From positions 62,001 to 126,000 of the forward strand of contig NZ_MPPI01000007.1 in the NCBI RefSeq assembly GCF_001895925.1: a stretch of 64,000 bases of DNA. Reading direction: 5' to 3'. This document shows, piece by piece, positions 36,473-46,796 of the stretch. Every line of letters starts with the position of its first letter. Position 1 is the stretch's first letter. The notes under the pieces are model-generated. The model searched no databases and was not told where the DNA came from. It was given only the letters and a program-made list of their open reading frames with translations. The DNA is from Phormidesmis priestleyi ULC007. Lineage in GTDB: Bacteria; Cyanobacteriota; Cyanobacteriia; Leptolyngbyales; Leptolyngbyaceae. A program made the position numbers and the translations under genes.

Positions 36473-37699
36473 ATGCGTTCGCGAATGGTTCGAGAAGGCT
36501 CGGTAGGACTGCTGATCTTATGCGGTTTAGGGCTGTTTGGAGGGTTGATTCTCTGGCTGCGAGGGCTAAATCCTGGCAATCGCAGCTTCTCTGTTAACGT
36601 AGACTTTGCCACGATCGGCGGGGTTCAGCCAGGTTCACCCGTGCGCTATCGCGGGGTGACGGTCGGCAGAATTAATCGCATCTCGCCTGACCCCAATGGG
36701 GTGGTGGTGCAGATTGATATTGCGCCTGCCGATCTGATCATTCCTCGCGATTCAGAGGTGACGGTGAATCAGTCGGGGTTGCTAGGCGAAACCCTTTTAG
36801 ATATTGTTCCTCGTAAACCGTTGCCCGATGGAGCAGTTTCGGCAAAACCGCTCGATCGCGACTGCGATAAAGAACTGATTCTTTGCGAAGGCTCTCGAAT
36901 CAATGGCACGTTGGGCATCAGCACCGATGAGTTAGTGCGGGCGAGCATCAAGTTTGCCAATGTTTATAGCGATCCGCAGTTTACGGGGAATATCAATTCG
37001 TTAACCAAAAATAGCAGTGATGCTGCTGCTCAAATCACCATTTTGAGTAAAGAAGTTACGGGCTTAGTCAAATCAGCGAGGCAGGAAGTCGGCACGTTTT
37101 CCGGCACCGCAAAATCGATTAGCAATGCGGCAGATCAGTTTGGGCTGACGATCGCGCAGGTCAACAGCTTGGTGACTGCAAATCGCGCCACTTTGGTTTC
37201 AACTCTCGATAATCTCAACCAGACGAGTGGGCAACTGCGAGTCACGGTGGCAAAGCTGAGTCCGACGCTCGATCGCATTCAGCAGGGGCAACTGATTCAA
37301 AACCTAGAAACGCTGTCTGCAAATGCGGCTCAGGCATCTACCAATTTGCGCGATGTGTCAGTCAGTCTCAATAATCCCTCAAATCTCACGGTTTTGCAGC
37401 AGACGCTCGAGTCTGCCAGAGCCACGTTTCAGAACGCTCAAAAAATCACGGCAGACTTAGACGAACTGACAGGTGACCCCCAACTGCGTAACGATTTGCG
37501 AAATTTAATTAAAGGGCTGAGTGGCTTAACGTCTTCGACTCAGCAGTTGCAGCAACAGGCACAGGTTTCTCAAGTTCTCGCACCGTTGGCGACAACGCAA
37601 CCCCAAGCGTTACAGCCTCCAGCAGCGAGTAGTGGAGCCGTCGAACCTTCTAGGATCGTGCAGCCTCCGGTGTCAAAGCCTGGTGCGATCGCTCCCTGA
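36473..37699 (+). CDS. MCE (MlaD-like) family substrate-binding protein
   Basis: Anchored periplasmic lipid-binding protein, about 408 residues from ATG 36473. A TTG 12 bases upstream overlaps the ATPase gene and is less likely. It has one N-terminal membrane segment (GLLILCGLGLFGGLILWL), the MCE domain with VQPGSPVRYRGVTVGRI and GLLGETLLDIVP, then a long coiled-coil region and a Pro/Gln/Ala-rich tail. MCE proteins form hexameric rings that pass lipids. In cyanobacteria this system serves outer-membrane or thylakoid lipid homeostasis. Confidence 0.9.
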   Translation: MRSRMVREGSVGLLILCGLGLFGGLILWLRGLNPGNRSFSVNVDFATIGGVQPGSPVRYRGVTVGRINRISPDPNGVVVQIDIAPADLIIPRDSEVTVNQSGLLGETLLDIVPRKPLPDGAVSAKPLDRDCDKELILCEGSRINGTLGISTDELVRASIKFANVYSDPQFTGNINSLTKNSSDAAAQITILSKEVTGLVKSARQEVGTFSGTAKSISNAADQFGLTIAQVNSLVTANRATLVSTLDNLNQTSGQLRVTVAKLSPTLDRIQQGQLIQNLETLSANAAQASTNLRDVSVSLNNPSNLTVLQQTLESARATFQNAQKITADLDELTGDPQLRNDLRNLIKGLSGLTSSTQQLQQQAQVSQVLAPLATTQPQALQPPAASSGAVEPSRIVQPPVSKPGAIAP

Positions 37700-37729
37700 G
37701 CCTAGAGCGCGATCGCAGTAGACCGCCGA

Positions 37730-38790
<1,061 letters not shown>

Positions 38791-38856
38791 TTTGGTCTCA
38801 ATTCCCCATCTTGAGCGCGCCAATTAAGGGGGTTTTTGCTGAATTTACGATCGCGA

Positions 38857-39144
38857 CTAACTCCAGTCGTCTCGCTTTGCTCCGCGACCTTTATAGACTT
38901 GGGCAACGGCGTGAATCTCACGAGTCTTTTCGTACAAAGCATGTTCAGTGAGGTGCCACTGGCTCAAGATTTTCTCTAAGTCAGCTTGAATGTCTCTCGC
39001 CCCCGGAAAGCCTTTATAGCGAATCTTGAGCCGCGCCAACTCAGCCAGATTATAGTCAGTCGGCCCACCGCTGAGAAGGGCATCCGTGACTTGGCGATCG
39101 CTGCTCCACTGGGGGTGCCGCTGCTCTTTCTTTTCTTCTGCCAT
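38857..39144 (-). CDS. DUF3288-family small cyanobacterial protein
   Basis: A 95-residue charged soluble protein. The stretches DYNLAELARLKIRYKGFPGA and LSQWHLTEHALYEKTREIH match what I know of DUF3288, a cyanobacteria-specific family of unknown function. It lies upstream of por on the same strand, 170 bp away, so it may be in the same transcript or have its own promoter. Confidence 0.75.
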   Translation of the reverse strand: MAEEKKEQRHPQWSSDRQVTDALLSGGPTDYNLAELARLKIRYKGFPGARDIQADLEKILSQWHLTEHALYEKTREIHAVAQVYKGRGAKRDDWS

Positions 39145-39213
39145 GACTCACCTGATCGCCCATAAACACATTGATTATGATAGTACGCCGATCGTCATTC
39201 AGGAGAGAAGGAT

Positions 39214-40419
39214 TTAGGGCGAAGGCAGCAAAGGCGATCGGTTCGCTGCGAAATTTCCGGGAATGCGGATGCGGCTTTTACGATCGTGATGGTGCGATAA
39301 CAAGTCACTATAGAGCGCGACGAGTTGAGTGATATTGCGGCTTAGGGTGTAGCGTTCTTCGGCTCGCTGGCGCGCTTTCTGTCCCAACATCCCCGTCCAG
39401 GTCGGGTGATCGCGCAGTTGAGGCAACAGCGTTTTAAGCTGAGAGGCAACGCCTTGAGTGTTGATAATCACGCCCGCTTCGTCTTCTAGCACTTCGCCGT
39501 CTGCCCCTGCATCGGTGGCAACACACGCGACCCCACACGCCATCGCCTCTAAAAGCGACAAAGACAGCCCCTCAACGAGAGAAGGCAGCACAAAAACATC
39601 CGTGCCTCTGAGAATCTCAATGCGCCTCTGCTCGTCTGCGATGAAGCCCTGCCAGATAATCCCGTGTTCTTCACCGTAAAAGGGAACCAGAGAGGAGGCT
39701 AACGTGCCGTGATTTCCAACGATCACGAGTTTGCTGTTTTCTCCCATATCTGCCTGTTTCCAGGCTTTTAACAAAGACTCTACGTTCTTCTCAGGCGCGA
39801 TTCGACCTTGATATAAGAAAACACGATCGGTGCCTAACCGTTGTTTAAAATCTGATCGACCGGGAGAATATTTGGTGGTGTCAACGCCATTCGGAATCAC
39901 GGCAATCCGATCGGCAGGCACGCCTAACTTAATCAAGATGTCTCGCTGAATGTGAGAAAAAATGATGATGCGATCGTATTTTGCCAGCGACGGGGCATAA
40001 AGCTGATACATCAGGTGTTGAGTGCCCGATGTCAAGTTACGACGCTTACGATCGAAGGGGGGATGAAACGTCGCGACCAAAGGCAGATTTAGCTTCTGAC
40101 AAATCTCAGGCAGCAAAAAGTCTAGCGGAGATAAGGTGAGCGAAGCGTGCACCAAATCGGGTTTGGGCGACAAATCTTGCAGCGCTTGAATCAGCACTTT
40201 ACTCGATTTCCAGTTTGGGATGGTATAAATCTGAGACTTGTAGAGAAACGGGATCGAAACTTCGTGAATGTCGGGCCAATTATCAGGAGCCGCTTCCTCT
40301 TGAGCAAAGTGAAAGAAACTGACTTGATGGTCGTGTTCTAGCAGCCCATTGGTGACTTCTCGACCATACGTAACATTTCCACAAAATGGCGTTTTTTTGC
40401 CTAGCCAAGCGATGTGCAT
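39214..40419 (-). CDS. Family 4 glycosyltransferase
   Basis: A 401-residue GT-B fold retaining glycosyltransferase. The N-terminal domain binds the acceptor (MHIAWLGKKTPFCGNVTYG). The C-terminal domain has VFLYQGRIAPEKNVESLL and the donor-binding motif PSLVEGLSLSLLEAMACG. IVIPNGVDTTKYSPG-type linker is present (VIPNGVDTTKYSPGR). It acts in the cytoplasm on a glycolipid or polysaccharide precursor; the substrate is not readable. It stands alone between the MFS gene and the DUF3288 gene. Confidence 0.88.
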   Translation of the reverse strand: MHIAWLGKKTPFCGNVTYGREVTNGLLEHDHQVSFFHFAQEEAAPDNWPDIHEVSIPFLYKSQIYTIPNWKSSKVLIQALQDLSPKPDLVHASLTLSPLDFLLPEICQKLNLPLVATFHPPFDRKRRNLTSGTQHLMYQLYAPSLAKYDRIIIFSHIQRDILIKLGVPADRIAVIPNGVDTTKYSPGRSDFKQRLGTDRVFLYQGRIAPEKNVESLLKAWKQADMGENSKLVIVGNHGTLASSLVPFYGEEHGIIWQGFIADEQRRIEILRGTDVFVLPSLVEGLSLSLLEAMACGVACVATDAGADGEVLEDEAGVIINTQGVASQLKTLLPQLRDHPTWTGMLGQKARQRAEERYTLSRNITQLVALYSDLLSHHHDRKSRIRIPGNFAANRSPLLPSP

Positions 40420-40496
40420 TCGAGGTATATCGTAAAAGGATTAGTGATTAGCGGTTAGCGATCGATTTAAGCCAATAAACGACTAACCACTAACCG

Positions 40497-42188
40497 CTAA
40501 CTACCCGGTTTAAAAATCGTTGTACGGGAAATATACCAGGTTAACGTCGCCCCTGCGATCGTCAAGGCGGCAAGTGCTAAAAACACGGCTCGCAGTCCAA
40601 ACAAGGTTTCAGAAACCCCGGCCAGCACAAGAGGCAAACTCAAGGCAATGTTAATTGCATTATTTTGCAGCCCAAACACTTTGCCCCGCATGGCTTCTGG
40701 CGTTTCTTGCTGAATGGTCGTCTGCATGGGGATGCCCACTAATGAGGCAAACGCTCCCAGCGAAGCGATCAGCAGCAGCGATGCCCACAAGTGATGATAG
40801 AAAAACGCCAGCCCGATCAGCGAGGCTGACATGCCGATCGAGCCATACAAGCCCAGTCGAGCGTGAGCAAAGCGCTGCCCAAAGGTGCCTAACAGTGCCG
40901 CGCCTGCTGCCATGCCGACTCCGCCTGCCGCTAGCAAAAAGCCGAACTGAGATGATTTGATTTCTGGAATCACCTCAGCCAAACGCACTGCCAGCACTGC
41001 CAGCGCCGCAAAGATCGAGAACAAAATCACCAACTGAATCAGCGCACTGCGAACGTGGGCCTCTTTGCCCAAATAGCGCAGCCCATCTTTAATGTCTTCC
41101 CAGACGTGAGGCGGCTCTTCTGCCGGAAGCTCAACCCCGTCAACCACGATCGTTTTGGATTTTTCTCCCGTCTTCAGAACTAAGAGCAGAAATCCGGCGA
41201 TCGCATAGCCGCCCCCAACCAGCACCTCTTTGCCTACACCTGCAAAACCTCCCAGTTGACCAAACAGCGTATCTGCCAGCGCTAAAAGCGGCTCACCGAC
41301 TGCAAACCCGATAATCACGGATGCCATCATCGTGGTGGTGTAGAGCGAGTTTGCAGATAGCAGATGACGACGCTCGACGATTAGGGGAATTGCGGATTGC
41401 TCGGCTGGGGCAAAAAATTGGGTCAGGGTTGACACCAAAAAAGTGATGCCCAACATGATGCCAAAGCCGACGGGCAGGTTTTGCACCGTTGTCCAATCTC
41501 GCGAAACCCACAGCAAGGGTGGCAGCACAAAAACTAGAGCGCCTCGTAGTAAATTAGTGGCCACCAAAACGGTTTTTTTAGACCAGCGATCGACAAAGAC
41601 ACCCGCGATCGAGCCAAACAGCACCGCCGGAATAGTGAAGGCAATCATGATCGATGACACCCAACCGCTAATCGTTTGACCTTCTGCCTGAAAGCGGCTT
41701 TCGATCAGGGCGATCATCAACACCAAATAGACTTTATCTGAAAGTTGAGAAAAAACCTGCCCTGCCCACAGCGTCAAAAAGTTACGGTTTTTAAGCACGG
41801 GCGCAAAACCCTGCTCGTCTTCATCGTCTGCATCGCCAGGAGATAATTCAGGCGTTTCGCTGATAGAACTCTTGTCGGATGGCTCGATGGACGGCAGCAA
41901 CCCTCCGATCGTGTCGCCTGACAAATGTTTGCTTGCCCCATTTTGGCTGCCATTGGGTTGGGCAAATGGCTCAACTGGGAGAATCTGGTCAGACTCGTTG
42001 AAATCATCAGCCGGGGTTTTTTGAGTTCTGAGCATGGCTAAACTTCTCTCTTGGCTTAAACGATCGCTCTGAAAATCGACTCCATTAACTCCACTTCGCC
42101 AAGGATCTGGGATAGGCGGATAGGCATGGGAGTCTGGTTGCTCAAGAGCAGATATTAGCGTGTAATCAGACAGATCAGATCGCATCAT
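40497..42188 (-). CDS. MFS transporter with long N-terminal extension
   Basis: A 563-residue MFS protein, paralogue of the one at 20310-21602 (same TQFFAPAEQSAIPLI and QQETPEAMRGKVFGLQNN stretches). It differs by a roughly 130-residue hydrophilic N-terminal extension rich in Ser, Asp, Glu and Gln before the first membrane segment (NFLTLWAGQVFSQLSDK). Motif A is GVFVDRWSKKTVLV. Its start lies 2 bp from the stop of recO, so the two are probably co-transcribed. Substrate unknown. Confidence 0.85.
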   Translation of the reverse strand: MMRSDLSDYTLISALEQPDSHAYPPIPDPWRSGVNGVDFQSDRLSQERSLAMLRTQKTPADDFNESDQILPVEPFAQPNGSQNGASKHLSGDTIGGLLPSIEPSDKSSISETPELSPGDADDEDEQGFAPVLKNRNFLTLWAGQVFSQLSDKVYLVLMIALIESRFQAEGQTISGWVSSIMIAFTIPAVLFGSIAGVFVDRWSKKTVLVATNLLRGALVFVLPPLLWVSRDWTTVQNLPVGFGIMLGITFLVSTLTQFFAPAEQSAIPLIVERRHLLSANSLYTTTMMASVIIGFAVGEPLLALADTLFGQLGGFAGVGKEVLVGGGYAIAGFLLLVLKTGEKSKTIVVDGVELPAEEPPHVWEDIKDGLRYLGKEAHVRSALIQLVILFSIFAALAVLAVRLAEVIPEIKSSQFGFLLAAGGVGMAAGAALLGTFGQRFAHARLGLYGSIGMSASLIGLAFFYHHLWASLLLIASLGAFASLVGIPMQTTIQQETPEAMRGKVFGLQNNAINIALSLPLVLAGVSETLFGLRAVFLALAALTIAGATLTWYISRTTIFKPGS

Positions 42189-42190
42189 AG

Positions 42191-43048
42191 TTAAGCAGAC
42201 GGCTCGGAGAAGAGGGCAGGAGCAAAACAGCTATCAATCAAGGTGGCAGAGCGAATGGGCTGATCAAAATGATATTGGGCATAGTAGCGCAGCAGACGTT
42301 CGATCGCGAACCAGGCTTCTTCAGCAGTGGCAGAATTTGGAGGCAGATCGGGGGAGGCGAGTTCTTGCAGGAGGGAGAGTTCGATCGCGCTAATGGGCAT
42401 ATTGAGACGAGCTTTTTTTGAGTGGCGTGACGGAATATATTTACCCGTGCCTTTGCCGCCGTCTTGGATCTGAAGCTGCTCTAAAGCATCTAGGGTGACT
42501 GCCCCACCCCCAATCGTACTGAATCCGGCTTGCCAACTAGAATCGGCTAAATCGGGTTTGAGAATCGTTTGAGTCACGCAGCACTGATGAACTTGAGGCG
42601 CAATTCCTGCCAAGACCAATAGCTGAAAGACCGCATGGCTGAGATGGGCTAACACCTGGGAGGAGGGCGATCGCTCCAATCTCGCCAAGTGTTCATTCAG
42701 CAAATAAAATAAGTCGTCTTGGGGCTGGTCACTGAGTGCCTGCTGCAAAGTCACCTCTGCCAGATATTGCCCGGCGGTGAGCTTTCTGAGATCGCCGCCC
42801 AGTTTTGGGTAAGACTCTAGCGTGTCTGCTTGCGTAATTTTGTCGAGCGATCGCCCTTTAGCAATCAGCAAATCGTTAACCACAAACAATCCACTCCGTC
42901 CGCCTAGTCTAGAATTTTGCTTGCGCGCGCCCACTGCAACCGCACGAATTAGCCCAAACTCCCGCGTCAAAACCGTTAGAAGACGATCTGCCTCACCAAA
43001 CGGCATACTTTTGAGGTTGATTCCGATCGCTTTGTAGGTTCGACTCAT
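42191..43048 (-). CDS. recO: DNA repair protein RecO
   Basis: A 285-residue protein. The N-terminal OB-fold is clear: YKAIGINLKSMPFGEADRLL and LTREFGLIRAVAVGARK. The C-terminal helical domain contains QYLAEVTLQQAL. RecO anneals ssDNA-binding-protein-coated single strands and loads RecA with RecR in gap repair. The Cys pair QCC is present but I do not see a complete four-Cys zinc finger. In cyanobacteria recO often follows deoC, as here; a MITE lies between the two. Confidence 0.9.
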   Translation of the reverse strand: MSRTYKAIGINLKSMPFGEADRLLTVLTREFGLIRAVAVGARKQNSRLGGRSGLFVVNDLLIAKGRSLDKITQADTLESYPKLGGDLRKLTAGQYLAEVTLQQALSDQPQDDLFYLLNEHLARLERSPSSQVLAHLSHAVFQLLVLAGIAPQVHQCCVTQTILKPDLADSSWQAGFSTIGGGAVTLDALEQLQIQDGGKGTGKYIPSRHSKKARLNMPISAIELSLLQELASPDLPPNSATAEEAWFAIERLLRYYAQYHFDQPIRSATLIDSCFAPALFSEPSA

Positions 43049-43091
43049 CGATTCTTATCTCTCTTGGCGGGGTGGGTCGAAGACCTTTATT

Positions 43092-43264
43092 AACGTCAGT
43101 TCGACGAGTTTTTTCGCTTCGTTGTCAGCGGCTTCTGCCCCCTAAATCCCCCATTCTGGGGGACTTTGAATCGGAGATTTTGGCTTGAAGTCCCCCAGAA
43201 TGGGGGATTTAGGGGGCTACCCGAATTCATCACCGAAGCGAACTACTGCTGTCGAACTGACGTT
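43092..43264. mobile_element. MITE with 5-bp target duplication TTATT
   Basis: A 173-bp element with perfect 14-bp terminal inverted repeats AACGTCAGTTCGAC, flanked on both sides by TTATT. The interior carries the palindromic core (CCCCCTAAATCCCCCA ... TGGGGGATTTAGGGGG). There is no coding capacity. It separates recO from deoC and ends 3 bp before the deoC stop codon. Confidence 0.85.
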
Positions 43265-43267
43265 TTA

Positions 43268-43948
43268 TTATTGTCCTTTATCTAGGTTATCGCGTTGACG
43301 AATTAAATCGGGGCCGCGAGAGGTGCCGAGTCGAGTTGCACCCGCGACAATTAACTCTAGCGCCTGATCGACCGTGTGGATTCCACCAGAAGCTTTAATT
43401 CCGACTCGATCGTTAGTTATATCTTTGAGCAGTCGCACATCGGCGATCGTGGCTCCCCCATTCCAGCCAGTGCTGGTTTTGAGAAAGTCTGCCCCTGCAT
43501 CCATACAGATTTCTGCGGCGATGCGCTTTTCCTCGTCTGTCAGGAGCGACATTTCTAAGATGGCTTTGATCACCAGTCCAGTTGCGTCTCGAATCTCGGA
43601 AATTTCTCGATGCACCTCTTCGACTTTTCCGGCTTTTAGCCAGCCTAAGTTAATGACGATATCTAGCTCATCGGCTCCATTTTCGGTCGCTTCTTGAGCT
43701 TCATAAAGCTTGACCGCAGAGGTCGTCGCCCCCAAAGGGAAGCCGATAACAGTGCAGACTTTCGGACTTCTATTACTGAGATATTCGACTGCCTGCCGGA
43801 CATGAATCGGATTGATGCACACCGCCGCAAAATTAAAGCGATCGGCATCTTCGCACCACTGCTCAATCTGCTCAGGTGTGGCGATCGGACTGAGCAAGGC
43901 GTGGTCAATGTAAGGTGCCAAGTCGATTTCAGAATGGGTTGCAGCCAC
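43268..43948 (-). CDS. deoC: Deoxyribose-phosphate aldolase
   Basis: A roughly 227-residue TIM-barrel aldolase cleaving 2-deoxyribose-5-phosphate to glyceraldehyde-3-phosphate and acetaldehyde. Motifs: [44 protein letters not shown] (Schiff-base-forming or neighbouring Lys), FLKTSTGW, and VGIKASGGI with the second active-site Lys. I choose GTG at 43948 because AGAGGAGA lies just upstream; the frame stays open to a TTG at 43993. Confidence 0.92.
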   Translation of the reverse strand: MAATHSEIDLAPYIDHALLSPIATPEQIEQWCEDADRFNFAAVCINPIHVRQAVEYLSNRSPKVCTVIGFPLGATTSAVKLYEAQEATENGADELDIVINLGWLKAGKVEEVHREISEIRDATGLVIKAILEMSLLTDEEKRIAAEICMDAGADFLKTSTGWNGGATIADVRLLKDITNDRVGIKASGGIHTVDQALELIVAGATRLGTSRGPDLIRQRDNLDKGQ

Positions 43949-44053
43949 AGGTCTCCTCTGGGTCAATTTGCGCGTTTGCTTTGCAGTTCCCAAAGGGGTA
44001 ATCGCTCACCTTTTAACTATCTATTAAAAAGCGATCGGTGCGCCTCTTTCTCA

Positions 44054-44228
44054 CCCGTGAATTCGATGAAGCTTTTCGCTGCGGTTGCCAATCCGGGCTG
44101 CCCCCTAAATTCCCCAAAATTGGGGGACTTTGAAACCTAAAGTCTGGGCTTGAAGTCCCCCAGAATTGGGGGATTTAGGGGGCTGAAGCGCTGAAGAACG
44201 AAGCGAAAGAACTCATCGAACTGAGGTT
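44054..44228. mobile_element. MITE with 5-bp target duplication TCTCA
   Basis: A 175-bp copy with imperfect terminal repeats (CCCGTGAATTCGATGAAG at the left, AACCTCAGTTCGATGAG as complement at the right) and the inner core CCCCCTAAATTCCCCAAAAT ... ATTGGGGGATTTAGGGGG. Both flanks are TCTCA. The mismatched ends suggest an older insertion. Confidence 0.8.
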
Positions 44229-44354
44229 TCTCACAGGTCTATCGATCGGGTCTCCCAAAAATAGAGTCCACGCTCTGTTGACCAGGGTCAATTGCTACAG
44301 AGGGCGGACTCTCTTCTATAAAGATGATTCGCGTTTCCAGGGAGGGATCGCTTT

Positions 44355-44618
44355 CTAGCGAGTCCCGGTGCCTCCGGTGCCGATCGGTTCTGGGTTAGGC
44401 TCTGGGTTAAATTTCACTATTGCAGGGGCGATCGTCTTATTTAAGGACTGCGCCGAGGCATGAGCCACTATCGACTGTACATCCAACTCTGGCTGAAAGT
44501 GAGAACTTTGAGTGAAATTACTGACTCCCTGACTGAAAGCATAAGCTCCCACTGCCCCAAAGGTTAGCCCGGTGGCGATCTTCATCCTAACAGCAAGGCT
44601 CGAAAAAGTAATTATCAT
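44355..44618 (-). CDS. Small putative secreted or membrane protein
   Basis: An 87-residue protein with a hydrophobic stretch (ATGLTFGAVGAYAFSQG) and a Pro/Gly/Thr-rich tail (NPEPNPEPIGTGG). The start may be Met12 (MKIATG, near 44585). I do not recognise a family. The stop is followed downstream by the MITE at 44054-44228. Confidence 0.4.
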   Translation of the reverse strand: MIITFSSLAVRMKIATGLTFGAVGAYAFSQGVSNFTQSSHFQPELDVQSIVAHASAQSLNKTIAPAIVKFNPEPNPEPIGTGGTGTR

Positions 44619-45317
44619 CTGTGAGACAGCAATTAGAGCAGCGAACTAACGATCTTTGTAACTTGCCTTAAAGAGAAATGGTAGTGAAAATACGGAACCC
44701 TCACGAAATCCTTACGAAGATTTACTGAGCTAGCAGATGAATAGGTTTAATAGCATTAGTATTTATACGTAAGAGGTAGCGTTTGACATAAAATTTTGAG
44801 ATTAACGTAAGCAGATATTTTTTATACTAATAAAAATTATAGCCTTCAAATCCCCAGATTCTGACCACTCTGCGTTTCGTAGACAGATAATTCTCAGAAC
44901 AATCAAAATTCTTGGGAAAACTGCTTAGACTCACTCAGTAAATTTACGGTAGCTTCATAGCTCCTTGATGTTATTAAATTCGTTTTATAACTAACTGAAA
45001 TCTGTCAATAGGTGGAGATCTGCTGCTAACCGAAGCAGCGTGTAGCATGAATCACGCAAGTCATGACTATGTTCAAGCCCTTTCTCAAGCCCACTGATTC
45101 AATCTACATTCGCAGGGACGGGTTTCCGTAGCAAAACGGGAATTTATTAGGCTCTTTCCAACGGTCTGCTGATCGATTGTTGAGATTTGGATCAGAATTT
45201 CGACCGCCAGAGCCTGATTTGTTAAGCTCTGTTTCAACTTAGCGAGAGTAATCACAATCAACCCAAAGCTCCGTGATACCATTCATTTCGTAGCTTTTAG
45301 AGAACGGGAGAAAACCT
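44619..45317. other. Long AT-rich divergent intergenic region upstream of chlP
   Basis: About 700 bp without a convincing gene. The part from about 44740 to 44850 is very AT-rich and includes ATTTTTTATACTAATAAAAA. It must contain the chlP promoter. I see no tRNA, small RNA or clear repeat in it. Confidence 0.5.
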
Positions 45318-46541
45318 TTGGCACTAAGGGTTGCGGTGGTTGGTGGAGGTCCGGCTGGGTCGTCTGCGGCTGAGATCTTAGCAAAAGCGGGAATTGAAAC
45401 GTATCTGATCGAGCGCAAGTTAGATAACGTCAAACCCTGTGGTGGTGCGATTCCTCTCTGTATGGTGAGCGAGTTTGACTTGCCCGATCGCATCATCGAT
45501 CGCAAGGTGCGGAAGATGAAAATGATCTCTCCTTCAAATGTAGAGGTCAACATCGGCGGCACTCTCAAAGATGAAGAATATATCGGCATGTGCCGTCGCG
45601 AGGTGCTGGATGGGTTTTTGCGCGATCGGGCAATCTCCTATGGTGCAGTGCTGATCAATGGCACGATGCACAAGCTAGAGATTCCGACGAGCAGTAAAGG
45701 AGCCTACACGCTGCACTACGCCGATCACTCGGATGGCAGCTTAGAAGGAACCGCTAAAACGCTGCAAGTCGATCTCGTGATCGGTGCAGATGGCGCAAAC
45801 TCTCGCGTTGCCAAAGCGATCGATGCGGGTGATTATCGCTATGCGATCGCCTTCCAAGAGCGCATTCGGCTTCCCGACGACAAGATGGCATATTACGAAG
45901 ACCTCGCAGAAATGTATGTCGGCGATGATGTCTCGACTGATTTCTACGCTTGGGTCTTTCCCAAATATGATCACGTCGCTGTCGGCACGGGCACAATGTC
46001 GCCCAACAAAGCTGATATCAAAAAACTCCAGGCTGGAATTCGCGCACGGGCAGCCGCCAAACTACGCGGTGGCAAGATCATTCGCGTCGAAGCGCACCCG
46101 ATTCCTGAGCATCCAAGACCTCGCCGAGTCGTCGGTCGGGTCGCCCTCGTTGGAGATGCCGCCGGAACGGTGACTAAATCATCCGGTGAAGGCATTTATT
46201 TTGCGGCAAAGTCTGCGCGAATGTGTGCAGAAGCGATCGTAGAATTTTCTGAAAACGGCAGCAAGATTCCCACTGAGGCAGATCTCAAGGTTTATATCAA
46301 GCGTTGGGATCGGCAATATGGCATCACTTACAAAGTGCTAGATATCTTACAAACAGTCTTCTACCGCTCAGATGCCACTCGCGAAGCCTTCGTTGAGATG
46401 TGTTCTGATCTCGATGTGCAGAAGCTGACGTTTGATAGCTATCTCTATAAGACTGTGGTTCCTGCAAATCCGCTCATCCAGCTAAAAATTACTGCTAAGA
46501 CGATCGGCAGTCTAATTCGCGGAAATGCCCTAGCGCCTTAA
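45318..46541 (+). CDS. chlP: Geranylgeranyl diphosphate/chlorophyll reductase
   Basis: A 407-residue FAD-dependent reductase that converts the geranylgeranyl group to phytyl for chlorophylls and tocopherol. Dinucleotide motif: LRVAVVGGGPAGSSAAEIL; then LIERKLDNVKPCGGAIPLCM, VIGADGANSRVAKAI, RRVVGRVALVGDAAG and KSSGEGIYFAAKSARM. The length matches cyanobacterial ChlP. The start is TTG at 45318 with GGGAG a few bases upstream; no ATG fits. The enzyme works at the thylakoid membrane. Confidence 0.95.
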   Translation: MALRVAVVGGGPAGSSAAEILAKAGIETYLIERKLDNVKPCGGAIPLCMVSEFDLPDRIIDRKVRKMKMISPSNVEVNIGGTLKDEEYIGMCRREVLDGFLRDRAISYGAVLINGTMHKLEIPTSSKGAYTLHYADHSDGSLEGTAKTLQVDLVIGADGANSRVAKAIDAGDYRYAIAFQERIRLPDDKMAYYEDLAEMYVGDDVSTDFYAWVFPKYDHVAVGTGTMSPNKADIKKLQAGIRARAAAKLRGGKIIRVEAHPIPEHPRPRRVVGRVALVGDAAGTVTKSSGEGIYFAAKSARMCAEAIVEFSENGSKIPTEADLKVYIKRWDRQYGITYKVLDILQTVFYRSDATREAFVEMCSDLDVQKLTFDSYLYKTVVPANPLIQLKITAKTIGSLIRGNALAP

Positions 46542-46566
46542 TGCTGGATTGTGTTTTTTGTCTGCG

Positions 46567-46610
46567 ATCGCCCCATGCTGCTAAACCCAGGGTGGGGCGA
46601 TTATTTTTTT
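46567..46610 (+). terminator. Rho-independent terminator after chlP
   Basis: ATCGCCCCA at 46567-46575 pairs with TGGGGCGAT at 46593-46601, followed by TATTTTTTT. It starts 26 bp past the chlP stop. Confidence 0.8.
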
Positions 46611-46796
46611 GGCATTGCCGAATAGAGAGATTTAGGTAGGGGCAATCCCCCCGTGGTTGCCCTCCGTCAGGGGTAGGCAATACATTCTTTTCTTGTATGA
46701 AACCATCCTGCGTCAGGGGTAGGCACGGGGGCGCTACCCATACAGCCATCTCATTCCCTCATTTTGCAACACCTAATTTTTATCGGTAACGTGATT